From Arthrobacter sp. ISL-65 (lineage in GTDB: Bacteria > Actinomycetota > Actinomycetes > Actinomycetales > Micrococcaceae), in assembly GCF_018613795.1 (NCBI RefSeq), contig NZ_JAGGPN010000011.1, forward strand, positions 1-64,000: a DNA stretch of 64,000 nt, written 5' to 3'. Both the position numbers and the translations under genes were made by a program. Below are positions 1 through 8,351 of this stretch, piece by piece. Every line of letters starts with the position of its first letter. The first letter of the stretch is position 1. A model generated the notes under the pieces. It was not told the origin of the DNA, searched no databases, and worked only from the letters and a program-made list of their open reading frames with translations.

Positions 1-1
1 A

Positions 2-616
2 GGCGTCTGGCTCTACGCCGAGACCGTCCGCAAGATCCACGAACTGAACCCCGGCACCGGCGTCGAACTCCTCATCCCGGACTTCTCCGGCAAACCCGAG
101 CACATCGCCGCGATCTGCGACGCCAAACCCGAAGTCTTCGCCCACAACGTCGAAACCGTGCCCCGGATCTTCAAGCGGATCCGCCCCGCGTTCCGCTACG
201 AACGCTCCCTGGACGTCATCACCCAGGGCCGGAACCTGGGCATGGTCACCAAGTCCAACCTGATCCTGGGCATGGGCGAAACCCGCGAGGAAATCTCCGA
301 GGCCCTCCGCGACCTTCACCAGGCAGGCTGCGACCTGATCACCATCACCCAGTACCTGCGCCCCTCCGAACGCCACCTCCCCGTGGACCGCTGGGTCAAG
401 CCGCAGGAATTCGTCGACCTGCAGCAGGAAGCCGAGGAGATCGGGTTCCTCGGCGTCATGTCCGGCCCCCTGGTCCGGTCCTCCTACCGCGCCGGCCGGC
501 TCTGGGCCACCGCCATGCGCAAAAAGGGCTGGGAGATCCCCGCCGAACTCGCCCACATCGAATCCTCCGGATCCACCCGCCAGGAAGCCAGCTCCCTGCT
601 CGCGAGGCCGGCCTGA
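2..616 (+). CDS. lipA: Lipoyl synthase LipA, 3' part only
   Basis: This is the C-terminal ~204 residues of lipoyl synthase, the radical-SAM enzyme that inserts two sulfurs into protein-bound octanoyl groups. The start and the CxxxCxxC radical-SAM cluster motif lie before the window. The reading frame is open from base 2. Visible family hallmarks are the [13 protein letters not shown] segment, [11 protein letters not shown] and [16 protein letters not shown], which are highly conserved in LipA. The protein ends normally at a TGA, and a MOSC gene follows 32 bases later on the same strand. The lipB gene normally beside lipA would be upstream, outside the window. Confidence 0.95.
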   Translation, partial: GVWLYAETVRKIHELNPGTGVELLIPDFSGKPEHIAAICDAKPEVFAHNVETVPRIFKRIRPAFRYERSLDVITQGRNLGMVTKSNLILGMGETREEISEALRDLHQAGCDLITITQYLRPSERHLPVDRWVKPQEFVDLQQEAEEIGFLGVMSGPLVRSSYRAGRLWATAMRKKGWEIPAELAHIESSGSTRQEASSLLARPA

Positions 617-636
617 CCGGCGTCCTGACCGGGGTA

Positions 637-642
637 TAGCGT
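637..642 (+). promoter_or_regulatory. Probable -10 box of a leaderless transcript
   Basis: TAGCGT fits the actinobacterial TANNNT -10 pattern and ends 6 bases before the ATG at 649, so the predicted transcription start falls on the A of the start codon. No Shine-Dalgarno is visible. This suggests a leaderless mRNA for the MOSC gene. It is inference from spacing only. Confidence 0.45.
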
Positions 643-648
643 TATTGC

Positions 649-1221
649 ATGACGGCAACCTACCGGTACGACGTGGACGTCCTGCATCTGCTCGTCTCGC
701 CGGCGCACGCCTACTTCGGCCGCGCGCGTGACGGGGCCGCTGACGTGCCGACGGCGGATGCCGACCGGGTGGAGATCGTGGCAGGTAAAGGCATCGTCGG
801 GGACAGGTTCTTCGGCAAGGCGGCCCACATGGACGCCGCCGTCACCCTGTTCGCGGTTGAGGCCCTCGAGGCCATGGCCGCAGAACTGGACGCTGGCCCC
901 TTCGACCCGCTGCTGACCCGGCGCAACGTAATCCTCAGGGGTGCGCATCTTGCCCCGCTGCTGGGCCAGGACTTCGCGCTGGAATCCCAGGGCGACGAGG
1001 TACGGTTTAAGGGCGGGCGGCCCGCCCACCCCTGCGCGTGGATGGACCGGATGCTCGCGCCCGGCGCGCATGCCGCCATGCGCGGGCGCGGAGGCATGCG
1101 CTGCCGGGCACTTTCCGACGGCGTGCTGCACCGCGGGCCTGCTGTGCTGGTCAGCCCGGTGCTACTTGAGCCCGGACAGGCGGGCATTCCGAACGTGCTG
1201 CGGCCGAGCCGGCTGCCGTAA
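649..1221 (+). CDS. MOSC domain-containing protein
   Basis: A stand-alone MOSC (molybdenum cofactor sulfurase C-terminal) protein of 190 residues, without the extra beta-barrel or ferredoxin domains of larger family members. Recognisable segments are KGIVGDRFF near residue 47, TRRNVILRGAHLAPLLGQDF near residue 92, and PCAWMD near residue 126 with the single Cys that is the conserved sulfur- or Mo-cofactor-binding position. The GRGGMRCRAL stretch near 146 is also typical. Small bacterial MOSC proteins are linked to Moco handling or detoxification of N-hydroxylated compounds; the substrate here is unknown. The gene is probably transcribed alone and may be leaderless. Confidence 0.85.
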   Translation: MTATYRYDVDVLHLLVSPAHAYFGRARDGAADVPTADADRVEIVAGKGIVGDRFFGKAAHMDAAVTLFAVEALEAMAAELDAGPFDPLLTRRNVILRGAHLAPLLGQDFALESQGDEVRFKGGRPAHPCAWMDRMLAPGAHAAMRGRGGMRCRALSDGVLHRGPAVLVSPVLLEPGQAGIPNVLRPSRLP

Positions 1222-1247
1222 GGCAGCCAGTGCCTTGGGTTAGCGGC

Positions 1248-2213
1248 TTACAGGCCCGGGGCCCGGCCCAGCTCGGCGCGCAGCTGGGAGAGCCGGGCGT
1301 AGGCGCTGTCCCGGTAGGCAACAAGGCTTTCCCTGCTGGCCGGGTCCACGTCCAAGAACCCGTGGCCGGATTTCAGGCCCAGGTTGCCATCCTTGACCGT
1401 GGCCATCAGCGCGGCGGGCGGGGCGAACCGTTCACCGTAGGCCTTTTCCAGGGTCCGGAACGACGACTCGTAGACATCCAGGCCAGCCATGTCTCCGATG
1501 GCGAACGGGCCGAACAGCGCAAGGCGGAACCCGAAGGTGTTGCTGACGACGTCGTCGATCTGGGAGGGGTTTGCCACGCCCTCTTCAACGATCCGGGCAG
1601 CCTCCTTGTACAGCGCAAACTGTAGCCTGTTGGCGACGAATCCCGGCGTGTCGGCAACCCTCGCGGGCGTCTTGCCGAGGGCCCGGATGAGCTCCTCGGC
1701 AAGGTCCACGACGGAAGGCAAGGTCTCCGGCCCCGGGATGAGTTCGACGCCGGGGATGAAGGGCGCCGGGTTCATCCAGTGGACGCCGAGGAACCGCTCG
1801 GGGCCGGTGACGGATGCGGCCAACTCCCCGATCGGTATGGCCGAGGTGTTCGTGCCGATGACTGCATCCGCCGGCGCGGCTGCCGAAATGCGGCGGAGGA
1901 TGTCCGCCTTAATCACCGGGTCCTCCGGGACCGCCTCGGCGACGTAGTCCGACGTCGCAACAGCATCCTCGATGCTGGCGGCAGCGGTGAGGTTGTCCGC
2001 GATGGTGTCCGCTGCGCCGGCAGGCAGCAGCCCCTGGGCCTCGAAGGCCTTGGCCTGGTCCACGAGGCGGACGCGGGCACGCTCGGCAATTCGGCCGTCG
2101 ACATCGCCGAGCGCTACCTGGTAACCGTGCAGCGCCAGCACCTGGGCTATGCCGCCACCCATATAGCCGGCGCCGACCACTGCCGTCTTCGAGATGGTCT
2201 GCGTGATTTTCAT
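1248..2213 (-). CDS. 3-hydroxyacyl-CoA dehydrogenase family protein
   Basis: A 321-residue NAD-dependent dehydrogenase of the 3-hydroxyacyl-CoA / 3-hydroxybutyryl-CoA type. The Rossmann motif GAGYMGGGIAQVLA is at residues 14-27, the catalytic His lies in GVHWMNPAP near residue 145, and the C-terminal helical dimerisation domain runs from about residue 190 to the end. Length is slightly above the ~285 usual for short HbdH enzymes. It is the last gene of a three-gene minus-strand operon after the HisD-like and SDR genes, with AGGAG 8 bases before its ATG. The operon context suggests oxidation of a small hydroxy-acid rather than beta-oxidation; carnitine- or hydroxyacid-dehydrogenase relatives share the fold. 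Confidence 0.8.
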   Translation of the reverse strand: MKITQTISKTAVVGAGYMGGGIAQVLALHGYQVALGDVDGRIAERARVRLVDQAKAFEAQGLLPAGAADTIADNLTAAASIEDAVATSDYVAEAVPEDPVIKADILRRISAAAPADAVIGTNTSAIPIGELAASVTGPERFLGVHWMNPAPFIPGVELIPGPETLPSVVDLAEELIRALGKTPARVADTPGFVANRLQFALYKEAARIVEEGVANPSQIDDVVSNTFGFRLALFGPFAIGDMAGLDVYESSFRTLEKAYGERFAPPAALMATVKDGNLGLKSGHGFLDVDPASRESLVAYRDSAYARLSQLRAELGRAPGL

Positions 2214-2257
2214 GTTGCTGCTCCTAGGAATGGGCCGCTTCAGACGGATGGGACCGT

Positions 2258-3004
2258 TCAGCGGATGGTGTAGCCACCGTCGACGGCGAGCGTGTGGCCG
2301 GTGATGAGCGACGCCGCGTCGCTAAGCAGGAACGCCACCGCCCCGGCGATGTCATCGGGTTCGCCGAAGCGGCCGATCGGGATGCGGGACAGCAGTTCTG
2401 CTGCCCAGTCCGGCCTGCTGAGGGTCGACGCCGTCAGTTCCGTCCGCACGAAGGTCGGGGCAACGGCGTTGACCCGGATCCGCGCGGCAGCCCATTCCAG
2501 GGCCAGGACCTTGGTGAGGTGGATCATTCCGGCCTTGCTGGTGCCGTAGGCCGCCCGTTCCTCAATTGCAACGATCCCCGCCTGGGAGGCGATGTTGACG
2601 ATGGCACCAGGGGTACCGGTGGCTACCCAGTGCCGGGCCAGGGCCGTAGTCAGGAAGAAGGTGCCCTTGAGGTTGGTGTCGAAGACCGTGTCCCAGTCGT
2701 CCTCCGTGAGCTCCAAGGCAGGCTTGGGCACGTTGACGCCGGCATTGTTGACGAGCAGGTCAATGCCGCCGCTGGCCTGCTGGAGTGATTCGGCGAACCT
2801 GCTGATGTTGCCGGTGCTGCTCAGGTCCACGGCCAGGGGCGGTGTCCCGTACCGTTCACTGATCTGCTGGGCGGTTGCGGCGTCGCGGCTGGTTCCGTAG
2901 ACGGTGGCACCGGACTCGGCAAGGTCATCTGCGATGGCCTTGCCGAGTCCCCGGCCCGCCCCTGTGACCAGTGCTTTCTTGCCGTCGAGGCGGAAGTTCG
3001 GCAC
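2258..3004 (-). CDS. SDR-family NAD(P)-dependent oxidoreductase
   Basis: A classical short-chain dehydrogenase of 248 residues. It has TGAGRGLG (cofactor site, residues 15-22), NNAG near residue 88, the catalytic Ser in NIASQAG and the YGTSK catalytic Tyr/Lys near 155, and ends with the usual GHTLAVDGGY. The start is GTG with GAGG 8 bases upstream. It lies 12 bases after the HisD-like gene and 44 bases before the hydroxyacyl-CoA-type dehydrogenase on the same strand, so all three are probably co-transcribed. Two dehydrogenases flanking a HisD homologue suggest stepwise oxidation of a polyol or hydroxy-sulfonate. The exact substrate cannot be read from the sequence. Confidence 0.88.
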   Translation of the reverse strand: MPNFRLDGKKALVTGAGRGLGKAIADDLAESGATVYGTSRDAATAQQISERYGTPPLAVDLSSTGNISRFAESLQQASGGIDLLVNNAGVNVPKPALELTEDDWDTVFDTNLKGTFFLTTALARHWVATGTPGAIVNIASQAGIVAIEERAAYGTSKAGMIHLTKVLALEWAAARIRVNAVAPTFVRTELTASTLSRPDWAAELLSRIPIGRFGEPDDIAGAVAFLLSDAASLITGHTLAVDGGYTIR

Positions 3005-3016
3005 GTTCCGGACCTC

Positions 3017-4363
3017 TTAGCTGTCGAAGGTGTGGTCCGACCAGGGCAAGGACGTGCCGCGGTACTTCGCTGCGCGAACGTCTCCGGACCGTGCGTGGCC
3101 CTCAAACCGCTCCACTCTCGACGCGCGGCCGCAGAGTTCGCCGAAGAAGGCGCTGGATTCGGTGTTGGTCACCTCCTGGTAGGTGACGGTGCGAAGGTAC
3201 TTGCCCACCCAGAGGCCGCCGGTGTAGCGCGCCGCGCCGCGGGTGGGCAGGACGTGGTTGGTGCCGATTACCTTGTCGCCGTAGGAGACACAGGTTCCCT
3301 CACCCAGGAAAAGGGCGCCGTAGTCGTGCATCTTGTCGAGTGCCTCGCGCGGGTTCTGGGTCAGGATCTGGACGTGCTCGTAAGCGTATTCATCGGCCAG
3401 GGCGTAGGCGTCGTCCAGGGTATCAACCACGTGAACGGCACCCCAGTCGCGCCAGGCGGCACCGGCATAATCGCGGGTCGGCATGTCCACGAGGATCGTG
3501 TCAATGTGTTCGATGACCTTGCGGCCCAGTTCCTCGCTGGTAGTGATCAGGACGGCGGGTGAATCAGGGCCGTGCTCCGCCTGGGAGAGGAGGTCGACGG
3601 CGACGATGAACGGGTCAGCGTGCTCGTCGGCCACAATGAGGACTTCGGTGGGCCCGGCGAAGAGGTCGATGCCGACCTCGCCGAAGAGCTGGCGCTTCGC
3701 CTCGGCAACGAAGGCGTTGCCGGGGCCGGCCAGCATATTGACGGGCTTGATGGTCTCGGTGCCGATGGCGAGGGCGGCCACCGCCTGGATGCCGCCGAGG
3801 AGGTAGATCTCATCGGCGCCTGCCAGATACATGGCTGCGACGGTGGCGTCCGGAACCTCGCCCTGGATGAGTGGGGTGCAGGCCGCCACGCGCTCCACGC
3901 CGGCAACCTTCGCGGTCACAATGGTCATGTGGGCGCTGGCCAGGAGCGGGTACTTTCCGCCGGGGATGTAGGCGCCGGCGGCCTGGACCGGAACGTTCTT
4001 CTGTCCCAGGAAGACGCCGGGCATAGTTTCGATTTCAAAGTCCGACAGCGATTCAAGCTGCTTCTGCGCCATGGTGCGGACCTGCTCCTGGACGAACTTG
4101 ATGTCCTCAATGACCTGCTCAGGTACGCGGGCCATGATCTCGTCCAGCTGCTCCTGGCTGAGCAGGAACGATTCCGGGGCGTACTTATCGAACTTCTGTG
4201 AGTATTCGCGAACGGCCTCGTCGCCGCGTTCGCGGATGTCCGCTATGACGGTTTCCACCGTGGTGCGGACTTCGGGGGTGCTGCCGCGGGCCACGCTGTT
4301 GCGGGCGGGCTCCTTGAGTACGGTGGAGTTCACGGCGGAGCTGACTGCAGTTGTAACGGTCAT
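3017..4363 (-). CDS. Histidinol dehydrogenase-like enzyme, catabolic paralogue (HpsN-like)
   Basis: A 448-residue HisD-superfamily zinc dehydrogenase, which oxidises a primary alcohol to a carboxylate in two NAD steps. The zinc and catalytic residues look intact: LLSQAEHGP (Gln and His ligands), the EH pair in YAYEHVQ, the Asp in SYGDKVIGTNH and the His in FEGHARSGD. It is not in a his operon. Its partners are an SDR, a hydroxyacyl-CoA-type dehydrogenase and a divergent MHS transporter, so it is a catabolic paralogue. The layout recalls HpsN (sulfopropanediol 3-dehydrogenase). I chose the ATG at 4363, which has GGAAAGG upstream; the longer open frame would run through the operators. Confidence 0.82.
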   Translation of the reverse strand: MTVTTAVSSAVNSTVLKEPARNSVARGSTPEVRTTVETVIADIRERGDEAVREYSQKFDKYAPESFLLSQEQLDEIMARVPEQVIEDIKFVQEQVRTMAQKQLESLSDFEIETMPGVFLGQKNVPVQAAGAYIPGGKYPLLASAHMTIVTAKVAGVERVAACTPLIQGEVPDATVAAMYLAGADEIYLLGGIQAVAALAIGTETIKPVNMLAGPGNAFVAEAKRQLFGEVGIDLFAGPTEVLIVADEHADPFIVAVDLLSQAEHGPDSPAVLITTSEELGRKVIEHIDTILVDMPTRDYAGAAWRDWGAVHVVDTLDDAYALADEYAYEHVQILTQNPREALDKMHDYGALFLGEGTCVSYGDKVIGTNHVLPTRGAARYTGGLWVGKYLRTVTYQEVTNTESSAFFGELCGRASRVERFEGHARSGDVRAAKYRGTSLPWSDHTFDS

Positions 4364-4444
4364 CAGGTTTACCTTTCCATCTTCGTTGATGGGCGACCTC
4401 TGGAACGCCCTGAGCCAGGCCCGTAGGCCTGCTTGGAAATCGAG

Positions 4445-4458
4445 TGTATACGTATACA
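4445..4458. promoter_or_regulatory. Operator 1, perfect 14-bp palindrome
   Basis: TGTATACGTATACA is a perfect CG-centred palindrome in the divergent region between the HisD-like operon and the MFS gene. CG-centred 14-mers of this kind are typical LacI/GalR-family operators, and a LacI-family gene (6061-7065) belongs to the cluster. Confidence 0.7.
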
Positions 4459-4489
4459 TTTTTTGCCGCAAGACCTTGTTTTTGGGTTT

Positions 4490-4503
4490 TGCATACGTAT
4501 ACA
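4490..4503. promoter_or_regulatory. Operator 2, near-perfect copy of operator 1
   Basis: TGCATACGTATACA differs from operator 1 by one base, which breaks one palindromic pair. The two centres are 45 bp apart, about four helical turns. The pair suggests cooperative or looped control of both divergent transcripts by one repressor. Confidence 0.68.
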
Positions 4504-4570
4504 CTCCTAAACACGAGCCAGTCAGTGTGGCTGGGCTCACTGTCCCGGACGAAGACAAAGGAGTCTCTGA

Positions 4571-5923
4571 ATGAGCGCCCCCGCGACAATATCCACTCCC
4601 CCCGCAATAGATCCCAAGATGCGCCGCAAGGCGCTTATCTCCTCAGTACTCGGCAGCTGCATCGAGTGGTACGACTTCTACGTATACGGCGTTGCGGCGG
4701 CCATCATCCTCAACACCCAGTTCTTTCCGCAGGTGAGCCCTTTCGCCGGTATCCTGCTCTCCTTCAGCACCTATGCCATCGGCTTCGCGGCCCGACCGAT
4801 CGGCGGCATCATCTTCGCCCACTTCGGCGACCGCCTCGGCCGGAAGAAGATGCTCATGATGACCCTCGGCTTGATGGGCGCCGGCACCTTCCTGATTGGC
4901 TGCCTGCCAAACTTCGCCACCATCGGCGTCGCGGCGCCCATCCTGCTGGTGGTCCTCCGCATCATCCAAGGCATCGGCGTCGGCGGTGAATGGGGCGGCG
5001 CAGCGTTGATGGCCACGGAATACGCGCCGGCCAAGCGCCGCGGATTCTTCGGCTCCTGGCCGCAGATCGGCGTTCCCGCCGGCACCCTGCTCGCCAACGG
5101 AGCGTTCTTTATCATGGGCGGCCTCATCTCCCCCGAAGACTTCATGGCCTGGGGATGGCGCATCCCGTTCCTCATTTCGATCCTGCTGGTGGTGCTCTCC
5201 TTCTACATCCGCCGCAACGTGGACGAGTCCCCCGCCTTTGAGGAGATCAAGCGCAAGGGTGAGATCGAGAAGCTGCCCGTGGTCAAGGTCATCAAGACCC
5301 GCCCGTTGACCATCCTGAAGGTCATCATGATGCGGTTCGCGGAGAACGCCAACTACTACATCTACACGACCTTCCTGCTCGCTTACGGTCCTGCCATCCT
5401 GCTGGAAAAGAACAGCATTCTGATCGCAACCATGATCATGGCCGGCCTCGGCATCTTCTCAATCCCGTTCTGGGGCTGGGTTTCGGACCGTTGGGGCCGC
5501 CGCTACACCGTGATCGCCGGTGCAGGCACCATGCTCCTGATGGCCTTCCCCTTCTTCTGGGGCGTGCAGACAGGCGACTTCCTGATGGTGCTGCTGGTGC
5601 TGGTGCTGACCTGCAATGTGGGCCGCGACCTGTGCTACTCCGTGGAACCGGCCTACTTCACCGAACTGTTCGAGCCCAAGCTGCGCTATTCCGGTGCATC
5701 GGTGGGCCCGCAGGTAGCCGCAGTCTTCGCCGGCGGCTTCGCTCCCCTGATCGCCACGGCGCTCATCGGCCCGGAATTCGACCGGTACTGGCTCGTGGCC
5801 CTATACATGGTGTTCACCTCGGTCATCACCATCGTTGGAGCGCTGTGGTCACCCGAGACCGCTCCGCGCGTCCGGCTTCGCCGCGGCCTGAGCGCCGAGC
5901 ACGATCCCACAACAGGCCGGTAG
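4571..5923 (+). CDS. MFS transporter, metabolite:H+ symporter (MHS) family
   Basis: A 450-residue twelve-helix major facilitator of the MHS branch (relatives of ShiA, KgtP and ProP), which imports organic acids or polar metabolites with protons. N-terminal SCIEWYDFYVYG near residue 27 is the MHS hallmark. The loop 2-3 motif is GDRLGRKK near residue 94, and the repeated motif SDRWGRR appears in the second half. AAAGGAG lies about 7 bases before the ATG. It is divergent from the HisD-like operon across the twin operators, so it is the likely importer of that pathway's substrate. A hairpin at 5941-5974 follows it. Confidence 0.88.
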   Translation: MSAPATISTPPAIDPKMRRKALISSVLGSCIEWYDFYVYGVAAAIILNTQFFPQVSPFAGILLSFSTYAIGFAARPIGGIIFAHFGDRLGRKKMLMMTLGLMGAGTFLIGCLPNFATIGVAAPILLVVLRIIQGIGVGGEWGGAALMATEYAPAKRRGFFGSWPQIGVPAGTLLANGAFFIMGGLISPEDFMAWGWRIPFLISILLVVLSFYIRRNVDESPAFEEIKRKGEIEKLPVVKVIKTRPLTILKVIMMRFAENANYYIYTTFLLAYGPAILLEKNSILIATMIMAGLGIFSIPFWGWVSDRWGRRYTVIAGAGTMLLMAFPFFWGVQTGDFLMVLLVLVLTCNVGRDLCYSVEPAYFTELFEPKLRYSGASVGPQVAAVFAGGFAPLIATALIGPEFDRYWLVALYMVFTSVITIVGALWSPETAPRVRLRRGLSAEHDPTTGR

Positions 5924-5940
5924 CCACCTCTTCCCCTGTG

Positions 5941-5974
5941 CCGCCGGTGACCTGCAAACCGCAGGGACCGGCGG
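5941..5974 (+). terminator. GC-rich hairpin after the MFS gene
   Basis: CCGCCGGT pairs with ACCGGCGG, and inner CCTGC pairs with GCAGG around an AAACC loop. It starts 17 bases after the MFS stop. There is no T-tract, so termination is likely but not certain. Confidence 0.5.
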
Positions 5975-6060
5975 TGCAGGCTTGGGAGATTGGCTAGTCT
6001 GAAACTACAAACTGAAGCATCAGCAACACGCCGGCGCCAGATAGCAAGGAGAACGCCCCG

Positions 6061-7065
6061 ATGGTTACAAGCCGCGACGTGGCAGAACTGGCGGGCGTAT
6101 CGCAGGCCACGGTATCCCGGGTGATGTCCTCCCCCGCAAAGCTGTCTCCTGCCACCCGCGCCCGTGTCCAGGCGGCCATGGAAACGCTGGGCTATGTGCC
6201 CCACGCCGGCGCGCAGGCCATGAAAACAAGGCGGACCAACACCATCGGCGTGGTGGTCGCTGACCTGACCAACCCGTTCTACCCGGAGGTTCTCGATGAA
6301 CTTAGCCGGGAGCTGGACACCGCGGGTTTCCGCGTCGTGATCTGGAACGCCGGCGGCGGCAGCCACCACGATGCGCTTAAAGCCATCCGGGAACACGCAG
6401 TCGACGGCGTCATCTTCACGACGGCGACGGAAGACTCCGTCGAGCTGCAGGCAGCCATCGAGAAGAAGAGCCCAATCGTTCTCATCAACCGCGTGGTGGA
6501 GGGCCTGCACTGTGACCAGGTCACCAGCAGCAACACCGAGGGGGGCGCCGCCGTCGCCGACTACCTCCTGGACAACGGCAGGACCCGGGTGGCCTTCATC
6601 GGCGGTGCAGAAAACGCCAGCACGTCACGTGAGCGCGCCAAGGGCTTCCTCGACAGAATGGCCGAGCGGGGCCACGGCGTTCCGGAACACTTCCGCTTCC
6701 ATGGCGGGTTCTCCCACGACGTCAGCGCGCAGGTCATGAACCGCCTGCTTGCCCGCGCCGGCAGGCCCCAGGCCGTCTTCTGTGCCAACGATCTGATGGC
6801 CTTCGGCGCCCTCGACGCGCTGCGGGCTAACCGGATCCCGGCGCAGGATTGCTGGATCATCGGCTACGACGACGTCGACATGGCGGCTTGGGATTCGTTC
6901 AGCCTCACCACCGTGCGCCAGCCCAGTCGCGAAATGGCACGCGTGGGAGCTCGGATGCTGCTGGAGCGCATCCATGCGCCCGGGGAGCCGCCGCGCAGGG
7001 TGAATTTTCCCTGCGACCTGATCGTCCGCGGCAGCACCGGACTCGCCGAGGCGGCAGGGAAGTAA
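6061..7065 (+). CDS. LacI-family transcriptional regulator of the HisD-like cluster
   Basis: A full-length 334-residue LacI/GalR repressor. The HTH is at residues 4-26 (SRDVAELAGVSQATVSRVM), followed by the hinge helix and a periplasmic-binding-protein-like effector domain with TIGVVVADLTNPFYPE near residue 60 and the C-terminal CDLIVRGSTG. AAGGAG lies about 9 bases before the ATG. It is downstream of the MHS transporter on the same strand but separated by a hairpin. It is the best candidate to bind the two CG-centred palindromes at 4445-4503, with a pathway metabolite as inducer. Confidence 0.9.
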   Translation: MVTSRDVAELAGVSQATVSRVMSSPAKLSPATRARVQAAMETLGYVPHAGAQAMKTRRTNTIGVVVADLTNPFYPEVLDELSRELDTAGFRVVIWNAGGGSHHDALKAIREHAVDGVIFTTATEDSVELQAAIEKKSPIVLINRVVEGLHCDQVTSSNTEGGAAVADYLLDNGRTRVAFIGGAENASTSRERAKGFLDRMAERGHGVPEHFRFHGGFSHDVSAQVMNRLLARAGRPQAVFCANDLMAFGALDALRANRIPAQDCWIIGYDDVDMAAWDSFSLTTVRQPSREMARVGARMLLERIHAPGEPPRRVNFPCDLIVRGSTGLAEAAGK

Positions 7066-7189
7066 AGACCCTTCGCTAGACCGGCCCGCATGCCGTGCTG
7101 CTAAGCGGCCCTGCAGCAGGCCTCGCACGGACCGCGGAACTGCTCGCGCGAGACGCCACGGACGCGGCTGTGCGACCTCTTGATTTTGT

Positions 7190-7425
7190 TGGAGATTGAA
7201 GTAACGTCGACCACCGGCGTCTTGTTGTCCGTGGCGTATACCGCCAGCGGCGGTGCGAACGGGCTGACCGCCACCGTCAGCTTCCCGTCCTTCTTGATGT
7301 CTTCCGGAACCAGCGCCGCAGCCGCCTCGTCCACCGTGACGGGAGAGCGCCAGCAGGCGCGTGGCGGCAAGGGCCAGGCCCACCGCCGGCTTGAGTGCCG
7401 GTGTGAGTGCGCCTTGTCGCAGCAA
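7190..7425 (-). pseudogene. Relic of a family-3 ABC solute-binding protein
   Basis: One frame gives a signal-peptide-like stretch (LTPALKPAVGLALAATRLL). A different frame then gives ALVPEDIKKDGKLTVAVSPF and LAVYATDNKTPVVD, the unmistakable start of a mature amino-acid-type binding protein. After about 45 residues the similarity stops in unrelated sequence that ends at 7101. The piece therefore carries a frameshift and has lost ~200 residues of its C-terminal part. No permease or ATPase remains beside it. Confidence 0.6.
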
Positions 7426-7546
7426 CTATCCGGCAGCAAAAAAGCACTGGTCAAAGCGGGAGAAACCGGAAGATACACGGCGTAACCGCGATTAATACGG
7501 CGTACGAAGGCGTCATTCGGCCTGCCCAACAACGCCGAGCGGCGCC

Positions 7547-7552
7547 TAGCAT
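7547..7552 (+). promoter_or_regulatory. Probable -10 box of a leaderless transcript
   Basis: TAGCAT (TANNNT pattern) ends 5 bases before the ATG at 7558 and there is no Shine-Dalgarno, so the transcript probably begins at or just after the start codon's A. Based on spacing only. Confidence 0.4.
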
Positions 7553-7557
7553 CGAGT

Positions 7558-8172
7558 ATGAGCGATCAATTCACCACCGAACGTGACAGCTACGGCAGGC
7601 TTCTGGCAGACCGCGAAGTGTGGCGGCAGGCGGGCACCCTCGCCGCCGCCGGAGAGCTGACGGCCCGGTGGCTTGAGGGCACCAGCGAATACCAGCCCGG
7701 AACCCTGGCCCCGCGCTTCGACGACGAGACCCTTCCCATCGCCGGCCAGCTGGCTGAGCTCAACCGCAGCGGACTGTTCACCAAGGAATCCCAGCCCGGC
7801 CTCGGCCCCGACGCCGGGCACGCCCAGCGCGAGTACGTCACCGGCTTCTGCTCCGCGGAGTCCGCAGCCCTCCTGCTGCGGCTGTCCACCGGGACGGAAC
7901 TCATTGCCATCGTCCACGCCCCGGGGGAGGTCAGCCAGGCCTCCGTTCCCGTCACACAGCACGACGGCGAAGTGGTCACTGTTTTGGGAAGCAGCGAAAA
8001 TCCGGTCGAATCGGAGCAGATCCAGGACTGGGCTCGCGAGAGCAACGAAACCCTGGCCCTCCTGCTGGCCGACTCCTGGTACGTGGAACTGCTCGACCCT
8101 GTCTGGGGCCGGCAGCAGCACCTTTTGCCCGCCGTCCTGGGAACCCTGAAGTCCGCCTCGGACGAGCTGTAA
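7558..8172 (+). CDS. DUF6919-like protein of unknown function
   Basis: A 204-residue soluble protein with no signal peptide or membrane segment. LTARWLEGTSEYQPG near residue 33, LAELNRSGLFTKESQPG near residue 66 and the glycine/aspartate-rich GPDAGHAQREYVTGF resemble what I recall of DUF6919 proteins of Streptomyces and Arthrobacter, where a trailing domain handles a residue pair I cannot identify. No catalytic motif is visible. It stands alone between a decayed binding protein and an SsuA-like gene and may be leaderless. The function is unknown. Confidence 0.75.
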   Translation: MSDQFTTERDSYGRLLADREVWRQAGTLAAAGELTARWLEGTSEYQPGTLAPRFDDETLPIAGQLAELNRSGLFTKESQPGLGPDAGHAQREYVTGFCSAESAALLLRLSTGTELIAIVHAPGEVSQASVPVTQHDGEVVTVLGSSENPVESEQIQDWARESNETLALLLADSWYVELLDPVWGRQQHLLPAVLGTLKSASDEL

Positions 8173-8351
8173 GCCCCCGATTTTGACGTTCCGCGACTCC
8201 CGGTGAAGCTATACGACCGCCAGAATGAACCACTACGACGCCGGGTGAACGCCCGCGTCGACTGCCATTGTGGCCGCCGGAGGGGCCTCCGTAATCTCAA
8301 TCCAACGCTCAGCGCCATCCCCTCCGCTCCACCATCCAAAAGGAAAACATC

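Noticed and set aside
3017..4363. Biosynthetic histidinol dehydrogenase (hisD)
   Set aside because: No his genes are near, and the partners are catabolic dehydrogenases, an MHS carrier and a LacI repressor with operators. A catabolic paralogue fits better.
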